NCBI GenBank assembly: GCA_934512155.1
Contig: CAKSWS010000042.1
Coordinates: forward strand, 1 to 11,932
Reading direction: 5' to 3'
From: an uncultured Eubacterium sp.
GTDB lineage: Bacteria; Bacillota; Clostridia; Oscillospirales; Acutalibacteraceae
Length of the DNA stretch: 11,932 nt
Shown here: positions 6,480 through 11,932 of the stretch, one piece after another
Layout of the letters: every line of letters begins with the position of its first letter
How positions within the stretch are numbered: position 1 is the first letter of the stretch
The notes under the pieces: generated by a model
Databases searched by the model: none
What the model saw: only the letters and a program-made list of their open reading frames with translations
What the model was told of the DNA's origin: nothing
Position numbers and translations under genes: made by a program

Positions 6480-7403
6480 TTAATTTAGTGCAATTTGTAC
6501 AATTTCACCATTATTTTGCGTTGCTGACAAAACATTGTTTTCAACAGAGTATGAAACAGTATTTCTTAAATCGGCAAATGAAGAGTCATTATTTGTTGAA
6601 GTAACTGCAACACCGTCGGAATACGACACTTCACCATAACCCATTCCCTTTAATTCATTCAGAGTCAGGGCAAACGAAGTTAAACCCTTACCTGATGTAT
6701 TTATAACTTCGTTATAGGGATTAAAATAATATACTTTACCGTTAAAATCAGTTTCAACAATAAAAGCAATACCGTTTTCATTTGTTGAATTAACAACAGA
6801 AGATTTAAAACCGGATTGTAAAAGCAAAAATGAAAGTGTATTTGCATAAGATGACGCAAAACCTATACCATTTATTACTGCATCAAAAACGCTGTTATAG
6901 CCACTGCTGACTTTAATGTTTTGACCAACATAAGAATATAAATTAAGCAAGAAAACATCATTACTTACAGTTCCTTTGCCGCAATCACTTAAAATTTGAT
7001 TTATTTTGTCATTAAAATCATTTACAAGTTGAAAATGTGTATTTTTATCATTTTTATATTTAATGAAAACGCCTGATTTATCGCTGTTTAGTTCTATTTT
7101 ATCCACAAGAACAGATAGTGGAAAAGACGAATAAAACAATTTATTTACATCATCTATCAAAGCTGTATTAAATGAGGCTTGGTTTTCATAATTAACAACA
7201 GCAGAACACAATGCTTCATAAGCACGAACTGAACTTTGACTGATTTGAGAATAATGCGAGTCAAAAGTATAGCTTAATGTATAACTCACCTGTACATCCT
7301 GTTCTGTTTTTTGTTCATTTATTTTATTTGAATTTGATGAACAGCCTGTGAAAGCAAAAGCCACTATCAAAACAGATAGAAATATTGAAATAACTTTTTT
7401 CAT
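6480..7403 (-). CDS. Lipoprotein with a catalytically degenerate transglutaminase-like domain
   Basis: This is a 307-residue protein. MKKVISIFLSVLIVAFAFTGC is a type II signal peptide with lipobox AFTGC, so C21 should be lipidated and the protein anchored on the outer face of the membrane. After a Ser/Asn/Gln-rich linker, residues ~165-235 follow the transglutaminase-like layout: YNSVFDAVINGIG, then SYANTLSFLLLQSGF, then VVNSTNENGIAF, then VYYFNPY. At the three catalytic positions the usual Cys, His and Asp appear to be A183 (GFASSYA), I212 (NGIAF) and N228 (FNPY), so it should be a binding or scaffold protein rather than an enzyme. The domain call is by pattern only. It is the last gene of the MIF-Sir2-anSME operon, starting 3 nt after the anSME stop, with a weak ribosome site (GCAGGT) overlapping that stop. 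Confidence 0.72.
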   Translation of the reverse strand: MKKVISIFLSVLIVAFAFTGCSSNSNKINEQKTEQDVQVSYTLSYTFDSHYSQISQSSVRAYEALCSAVVNYENQASFNTALIDDVNKLFYSSFPLSVLVDKIELNSDKSGVFIKYKNDKNTHFQLVNDFNDKINQILSDCGKGTVSNDVFLLNLYSYVGQNIKVSSGYNSVFDAVINGIGFASSYANTLSFLLLQSGFKSSVVNSTNENGIAFIVETDFNGKVYYFNPYNEVINTSGKGLTSFALTLNELKGMGYGEVSYSDGVAVTSTNNDSSFADLRNTVSYSVENNVLSATQNNGEIVQIALN

Positions 7404-7406
7404 AAT

Positions 7407-8486
7407 TTACCTGCCAATCATATTTTTCATCATTTGAATTGAAGAAGAAAAGAAATTTTTATAAGCCAAACAAAAATCATTGCTCATTTTATAACGGCGA
7501 CAGCCGCCGCCACGGCAAACGGCAAAAAACTCGCATTGTTTACACTTATCTTCCAACGTATAACTTGATTCAATAAAATTAATATATTTTTTTGATTTAC
7601 TTAATTCGGCAAAAGATTTTTCATTAATATTGCCAAACTCATATTCATCCGTGCAAAAGAAATCACAAGGATAAACTGTTCCGTCCCCTTCAACAACAAA
7701 TTGCGGAGAACAAAAGCCGTTCATTCCGCACTGTTCTGCATTTTGACCTGAAAGCAACTTTAAATAATTATCAAAATTACGAACAGAAACATTTACGTTG
7801 CGCATATTATCGTTATAATATAGTTTAAAAGCTTTTTGAAGATAAAATGAATAATCGTTATCATCCATATAGAAATCAGAGTTATAATCACCTGTTAACG
7901 GCTTCAAACAATTAATATATTGAAAATTATTAATACCGTTTTGTTTCAAAAATTTGTAATTATCACGAATAGAAATCGCTGTGTTTTTTGTAATAACAGA
8001 AAGAACATTAAATTTTACATTATGCTTTTTCATTAAATTAACAGCGTTTAAAACATCATCAAAAGTTTCATTATCGTTTGGGTAAACACGATATTTATTT
8101 TGCTCTTTATTGCCATCCAAAGAAATTCCCACAAGAAAATTATTTGCTTTAAAAAAAGTGCACCAATCCTCATCGATAAGCGTTCCGTTTGTTTGAATGC
8201 AATATGTAACATTAGAATTTTTGTTGTTTAATTCACTGCACCGGCTAACAAATGATTTATAAAAATCAATTCCGCATAACGTGGGTTCGCCGCCTTGAAA
8301 AGTAAAAACAACAGGTGCACCCTTTGCCAAAGACAATGCTGATTTAATAACATTTTCTGCAGTTATATCACTCATAAAGCCTTTTGAATAATCACTGCGA
8401 TTTTCTGCCAAAGAAGTATAAAAGCAATATTTGCATTTTAAATTACAAGCGGATGACGCCGGTTTTAACATAACAGAAACAGACAT
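7407..8486 (-). CDS. Radical SAM/SPASM enzyme, anaerobic sulfatase-maturating enzyme type
   Basis: This 359-residue protein has CNLKCKYC (C14, C18, C21) binding the SAM 4Fe-4S cluster, FQGGEPTL (64-70), QTNGTLID and VGISLDG as in anSMEs. The C-terminal SPASM cysteines are C253, C259, C274, C315, C318, C324, C329 and C339, enough for two auxiliary clusters. From memory the spacing fits the Clostridium perfringens enzyme closely, including the aspartate after C274 (YPCDF, D275) that is the proposed catalytic base. anSMEs oxidise an active-site Cys or Ser of sulfatases to formylglycine under anaerobic conditions. No sulfatase is in the window, so the substrate may be distant or different. The ATG overlaps the sir2 stop as TAATG, with GAGGTGG as ribosome site. 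Confidence 0.85.
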   Translation of the reverse strand: MSVSVMLKPASSACNLKCKYCFYTSLAENRSDYSKGFMSDITAENVIKSALSLAKGAPVVFTFQGGEPTLCGIDFYKSFVSRCSELNNKNSNVTYCIQTNGTLIDEDWCTFFKANNFLVGISLDGNKEQNKYRVYPNDNETFDDVLNAVNLMKKHNVKFNVLSVITKNTAISIRDNYKFLKQNGINNFQYINCLKPLTGDYNSDFYMDDNDYSFYLQKAFKLYYNDNMRNVNVSVRNFDNYLKLLSGQNAEQCGMNGFCSPQFVVEGDGTVYPCDFFCTDEYEFGNINEKSFAELSKSKKYINFIESSYTLEDKCKQCEFFAVCRGGGCRRYKMSNDFCLAYKNFFSSSIQMMKNMIGR

Positions 8487-9199
8487 TAAACCACCTCTAT
8501 TTCAGACAAAACCTTGCCAACGCTGTCATGAATAACCAAATCAGCCGTAGTGTCGGCTGATGTTACATCCCTGTTTATAAGTACAAAATACTTACCTTTA
8601 AAACAGCGTATAAAACCTGCTGCAGGATAAACAGTTAAACTTGTTCCTGCAACAATTAAACAATCTGCATTGGTAATAGCATTTATCGCACCGTTTACAA
8701 TGTTATTATTAAGATTTTCTTCATATAAAACAACATCCGGCTTTACAATTTTGCCGCATTCATTGCAATAAGGTACACCGGTGGAATTTAAAATATAGTT
8801 TACATCAAAAAACTTACCGCAGCCTGTACAATAATTTCGTAATGTTGAACCGTGGAGTTCAAACACGTTTTTACTGCCTGCCGCCTGATGAAGTCCATCT
8901 ATATTTTGAGTAACCACTGCCGAGAGCTTACCGGCAGCTTCAAGCTGTGCCAATTTTTTATGAGCCGGATTTGGCAAGGCATTTTTTGCAATTAATTTAT
9001 CTTTATAAAAATTATAAAAATAATCTGTATGATTGCAAAAAAAAGTATGGGATAAAATTTCCTCAGGCGGATAATCATATTTTTGATTATATAACCCATC
9101 TACAGAGCGAAAATCAGGTATTCCGCTTTCTGTTGAAACACCTGCGCCGCCAAAGAAAACAATGTTGTTACATTCATTAATAATTTGCTGAAGAGTCAT
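8486..9199 (-). CDS. Sir2-family NAD-dependent protein deacylase
   Basis: This 237-residue protein is the usual size for bacterial sirtuins. It removes acyl groups from lysine using NAD, giving nicotinamide and O-acyl-ADP-ribose. All core motifs are present: GAGVSTESGIPDFRS (18-32), QNIDGLH (98-104), ELHG with catalytic H116, a zinc knuckle with C124, C127, C145 and C148, GTSLTVYPAAG (185-195) and NRD (209-211). The motif usually written VVxFGE reads VVLYEE (156-161), which suggests a class U-like Firmicutes sirtuin rather than the CobB/SIRT5 type (inference). The ATG at 9199 has AGGAGC upstream, overlapping the MIF gene stop codon, with 8 nt between the genes. Translational coupling with both neighbours implies co-expression. 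Confidence 0.93.
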   Translation of the reverse strand: MTLQQIINECNNIVFFGGAGVSTESGIPDFRSVDGLYNQKYDYPPEEILSHTFFCNHTDYFYNFYKDKLIAKNALPNPAHKKLAQLEAAGKLSAVVTQNIDGLHQAAGSKNVFELHGSTLRNYCTGCGKFFDVNYILNSTGVPYCNECGKIVKPDVVLYEENLNNNIVNGAINAITNADCLIVAGTSLTVYPAAGFIRCFKGKYFVLINRDVTSADTTADLVIHDSVGKVLSEIEVV

Positions 9200-9207
9200 A
9201 TTTGCTC

Positions 9208-9546
9208 CTAAAAATTCATATTATTCCAGCCCCATTGTGAAGAGCCGCTGTATTTTACATAAAGATTTTCAGGCGATATAGAAAGCTCGTCATTAAAAAT
9301 TCTACAAACTTCCTTTGTCATTTTTTCACACTGTTCATCTGTTGATTTGCCGAAAACAGAAACATCAACAAAAGCCATAGGAACAGATTCACCTTTAAAA
9401 TACATTTTACAATCATCTTCAAAAGAAAGCATAAGCCAAGATTCACTTTTGCCCAAAATTTCAATGGCGGAACCTAACTTATTTTTTAAAGCAAGTCTTT
9501 TTTCATCTGATATTTTTACATTAGTGTTTGTGTTAATAAAAGGCAT
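9208..9546 (-). CDS. MIF-family (macrophage migration inhibitory factor-like) tautomerase
   Basis: This 112-residue protein matches MIF in length (about 115). It begins MPFINTNTNV; after Met removal the N-terminal proline would be the catalytic base of tautomerase-superfamily trimers. GKSESW places a lysine at the position of MIF Lys32. The C-terminal signature is present: ISPENLYVKY, then SQWGWNNMNF, closely resembling the eukaryotic GWNNSTF ending. The CxxC motif of human MIF is absent (PMAFVDV in that region). Such proteins tautomerise phenylpyruvate-like substrates in vitro, but bacterial roles are mostly unknown. AAAGGAGCG precedes the ATG, and a promoter with a short leader makes this the first gene of a four-gene operon. 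There is no secretion signal. Confidence 0.88.
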   Translation of the reverse strand: MPFINTNTNVKISDEKRLALKNKLGSAIEILGKSESWLMLSFEDDCKMYFKGESVPMAFVDVSVFGKSTDEQCEKMTKEVCRIFNDELSISPENLYVKYSGSSQWGWNNMNF

Positions 9547-9575
9547 AAAACACGCTCCTTTAATTTTATAAATAT

Positions 9576-9604
9576 ATTTTATTATAATATAAAAAACAAG
9601 TCAA
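9576..9604 (-). promoter_or_regulatory. Predicted promoter of the MIF-sir2-anSME-lipoprotein operon
   Basis: TTGACT (9599-9604), a 17-nt spacer and TAAAAT (9576-9581) on the minus strand match sigma-A consensus at 10 of 12 bases. The predicted start near 9569 leaves a ~22-nt leader. The -35 box begins immediately after the T tract of the preceding terminator. Confidence 0.7.
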
Positions 9605-9605
9605 C

Positions 9606-9643
9606 AAAAAATAAATCCGCAGAATAAATCTGCGGATTTATTT
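9606..9643 (-). terminator. Intrinsic terminator of the large surface-protein gene
   Basis: A perfect 15-bp inverted repeat (arms 9609-9623 and 9629-9643, core AATCCGCAGA) with a 5-nt loop begins 3 nt after the stop codon. On the minus strand the last arm passes into TTTTTT. It insulates the MIF operon promoter from upstream transcription. Confidence 0.85.
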
Positions 9644-9645
9644 AA

Positions 9646-11932
9646 TTAAAAGAAGTTTCTTACCTCTTCGGAATATGGGCTGTCTTTTTCATTTGGATTA
9701 AACATATAAATATCGTCTACATTATCCTCTGCTGACTCATATTCCTTTTGAGAAACAAGGTAAACATTACCGGATTCGGCAATATCAAGTTGCATTGTGC
9801 GCCAGTTTGTAAATCTGTGAAGAGATAAATAGTAAGTATTAACATCTATTGTATTGCCAACACAGCTACCCCAAATTTCCATATAATAACCGTCAAGGTT
9901 AATATTACCGTTTGGACTGTAGAACAATGCGCCTATTTTACCATACATAGCAAAGTAATTAACATTCTTTTGATAAGAGCAAACTGCATTTGGAAGTTGC
10001 TTTGCGTTATTTTCTGCATTATCCGACTTTGAATAAATATCGTAAAGATTAACATCACCACGGTTTGAAACAAGATAAGTTAATTTCATATCTATGGTTG
10101 TGGAAATATTTATTTCATTATCTGCATAAACAACAACAGGAAATGCTGTGCCATTTTCGCCTACTGTGCCATAACTGTCAAAGCCGACAACAGAAGTTTT
10201 ACCCTTAATTGAATCAAGAGATATATTTGCACTGTGTGCCGAACAACTGAAATTATGACCCATATAAATAAGGCTGTTTTGGCGAAGAACGCACTGACCG
10301 AGAGCAACAGTATCATAAGTACCCATCAAAGAGGCATTCTTGTTAAGTGTTAACTCACCTAAAGTATAAACACTGCCGTTTTTAAGAGCAAATGTTTGAG
10401 AAACATTAAAATTGAATTCCTTAATTTTATCAATAATATTACCTATAATTGTTCCGTCAGACTCACTGACATAGGACTTTTTAACAAAGGTATCGTTATT
10501 AAATGTTTCAGGCATTACCCAAAGGTCAGAATTATGACGAAGTGTTAAATACTTAGGTGTAAATACATAATTTCCCACAGCAACACGAGAGTAAGCAAAT
10601 TCTTTGATGTAGCTTGTGTATGAAACAAGAGCTTTGCCAACATAAAATTCGCCGCCTGTTGCAGTGTCGCTTGAATCAGATGCAAGTTCGTTAGAAGTAT
10701 CTAATGTTGTTGAATCCTTAGTACTTTCTTCTCCGCCCGGATTATCGCCGCCTGCTTCTGAACCGGAACCGGTATTTTCACCTTCTGTTTTATCGCCGTC
10801 GCCTTTATCGTCCTTATAGTTATCTTCCGTACCTTCTGTGGTACCGTGAATATCACTTTCTGTTACGGTATATGTTCCGTCTGAATTCTTAGTAACGGTA
10901 CGAACATAGTTATCACCGCCGGCTTTACCCAATTCAATATAAGAAAGTGCCGTCATATTACCGCCGACAACAGAAGTTACACCGTCTCTGAGCTTGATTG
11001 TTTTTGTTGTTGCCTGCATACTGCCTGCAACATGGAATTCGGAATAAGTACCGCCGTCAATAGAAGTTGTGGCAGTTAACTTTTTGCCGACATAAATTTT
11101 TGCATCGTGGCGCAATGTTAAGTATTTGCCTGTGTAATAATCGCCTGCAACTCTTAATGTTGTCGAAGCATAAACCTTATTATACTTTGAGCAATTAAAA
11201 TCGCCGCCTACGTAAGTATAACCTGCGTTTGCAAAAACATAATCTATCTTATTCTCACCGTCAAGCCTATACGGAGCGGATGTTGCCTGTGATTCATCCC
11301 TGTTATCATCAAGCAATGATTTACCGATTTCAACATAGTTATTACACTTAAAGTTGCCATAAATCCAGTTTTTAGTCATATCACGGATTTTAGACGTATC
11401 TTTAACAAACATACTACCGCCGCATATGATTTTTGAGCAAATATTTTCATCAAGGCACTGATAAATAAATATTTTATAATTGGTGCCGTCAAGCAAGCTT
11501 TGAATTGTTTGCTTAACTGTTCCGCTCAATGAAGAGTCAAAGATTTGCTGAAGAACTTTACCGTTTTCATCATACAAACTCTTATCACCGGCAACAACCA
11601 ATGTAGCATTTTGCTTCATATAAAGCTTACAGTTGCAGTAAAGAGAGCCGCCAACATAGATATTTGAATTTGAATAAACATCCATATCACGTGAATTATT
11701 TTCAGGTATAGCCGAAGTAAAGATTGTATCGGCTCTTACAGTTGCACCAAGTGTATTTACAAGCATATTACCGCCTACATAGAAATAACACTGTTTATAA
11801 TTATCTATATCACGATAAGAATAGAAATCGCCTTCGGTAACAGTATGATACGTAAACATATCAATATTAATTTTCGTACTGCGCTTTGAACGGTAATCGT
11901 TGCCAACCATAAATATACTGTCGTTACCCGTG
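9646..11932 (-). CDS. Large repetitive beta-rich, probably exported protein (N-terminus beyond window)
   Basis: The frame is open to the window edge. The first ATG (11910) has no ribosome site and in-frame codons continue upstream (TGNDSIF), so this is the C-terminal part of a longer protein; numbering below is from that ATG (754 residues). The sequence is a series of short strands punctuated by YVGG/VVGG/YVGK (near 44, 85, 233, 314, 273, 423) and VAGD/VAGS (106, 254, 294), suggesting a beta-solenoid. YLTLRH occurs twice (263-268, 454-459), flanking a disordered acidic Gly/Glu/Ser/Thr linker (~355-420). Near the end, ALFYSPNGNINLDGYYMEIWGS resembles, split here as ALFYSPNGNINL and EIWGS, the C-terminal region of PilX/DUF7305-type pilus-associated proteins (tentative). 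There is no LPXTG motif or C-terminal membrane anchor. The function is not recognised; adhesion or pilus assembly is a guess. Confidence 0.7.
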   Translation of the reverse strand, partial: TGNDSIFMVGNDYRSKRSTKINIDMFTYHTVTEGDFYSYRDIDNYKQCYFYVGGNMLVNTLGATVRADTIFTSAIPENNSRDMDVYSNSNIYVGGSLYCNCKLYMKQNATLVVAGDKSLYDENGKVLQQIFDSSLSGTVKQTIQSLLDGTNYKIFIYQCLDENICSKIICGGSMFVKDTSKIRDMTKNWIYGNFKCNNYVEIGKSLLDDNRDESQATSAPYRLDGENKIDYVFANAGYTYVGGDFNCSKYNKVYASTTLRVAGDYYTGKYLTLRHDAKIYVGKKLTATTSIDGGTYSEFHVAGSMQATTKTIKLRDGVTSVVGGNMTALSYIELGKAGGDNYVRTVTKNSDGTYTVTESDIHGTTEGTEDNYKDDKGDGDKTEGENTGSGSEAGGDNPGGEESTKDSTTLDTSNELASDSSDTATGGEFYVGKALVSYTSYIKEFAYSRVAVGNYVFTPKYLTLRHNSDLWVMPETFNNDTFVKKSYVSESDGTIIGNIIDKIKEFNFNVSQTFALKNGSVYTLGELTLNKNASLMGTYDTVALGQCVLRQNSLIYMGHNFSCSAHSANISLDSIKGKTSVVGFDSYGTVGENGTAFPVVVYADNEINISTTIDMKLTYLVSNRGDVNLYDIYSKSDNAENNAKQLPNAVCSYQKNVNYFAMYGKIGALFYSPNGNINLDGYYMEIWGSCVGNTIDVNTYYLSLHRFTNWRTMQLDIAESGNVYLVSQKEYESAEDNVDDIYMFNPNEKDSPYSEEVRNFF

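Noticed and set aside
7110..7127. SFPLS in the lipoprotein as a sulfatase-type motif modified by the adjacent maturase
   Set aside because: The essential arginine and surrounding sulfatase sequence are absent.
8947..9571. Plus-strand ORFs at 8947-9180 and 9347-9571
   Set aside because: They are antisense shadows of the sirtuin and MIF genes, without family resemblance.
1..11932. tRNA, rRNA, CRISPR array, insertion sequence or phage attachment site
   Set aside because: No cloverleaf, regularly spaced direct repeats, transposase or integrase sequence was seen by eye on either strand.

Overview
The window is AT-rich and almost entirely coding on the minus strand. It looks like the chromosome of a strictly anaerobic, low-GC Gram-positive bacterium, probably a gut-type clostridium (Oscillospiraceae/Ruminococcus-like; inference). 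Supporting signs are AGGAGG-type ribosome sites, a CdaA/CdaR pair, a DUF3343 gene beside a class V cysteine desulfurase, an oxygen-sensitive anSME-type radical SAM enzyme and a Gram-positive lipoprotein signal. No rRNA, tRNA, CRISPR array, phage or insertion sequence was seen.

Layout, read 5'->3' along the minus strand (high to low coordinates). (1) 11932-9646: the C-terminal part of a large, probably exported, repetitive beta-rich protein, cut by the window edge and closed by a 15-bp-stem terminator. (2) 9604-6480: a compact four-gene operon with a good promoter, encoding a MIF-family tautomerase, a Sir2 deacylase, an anSME/SPASM radical SAM enzyme and a lipoprotein whose transglutaminase-like domain has lost all three catalytic residues. 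The gaps are 8 nt, a 1-nt overlap and 3 nt. (3) 6391-6130: a tiny independent transcription unit with a near-consensus promoter, a palindromic operator-like site, a very strong ribosome site, a 22-codon ORF, a structured 3' UTR and an intrinsic terminator. This is the least expected element here. (4) 6089-3412: a monocistronic GPH-type (MFS_2) transporter carrying an unusual ~320-residue charged, coiled-coil C-terminal tail, closed by a 16-bp-stem terminator. (5) 3424-108: DUF3343, cysteine desulfurase, cdaA (diadenylate cyclase) and cdaR (YbbR), ending at a hairpin terminator. The first two genes overlap as GTGA and the last two as TAATG. A possible extra promoter lies just before cdaA. (6) 1-96: the apparent last 31 codons of a plus-strand gene converging on cdaR and sharing its terminator.

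How they may work together: CdaA makes c-di-AMP and CdaR is its membrane partner. The DUF3343/desulfurase pair suggests sulfur or selenium trafficking and may be co-transcribed with cdaAR. The MIF-Sir2-anSME-lipoprotein operon has no recognised joint function, and no sulfatase substrate for the maturase is visible.
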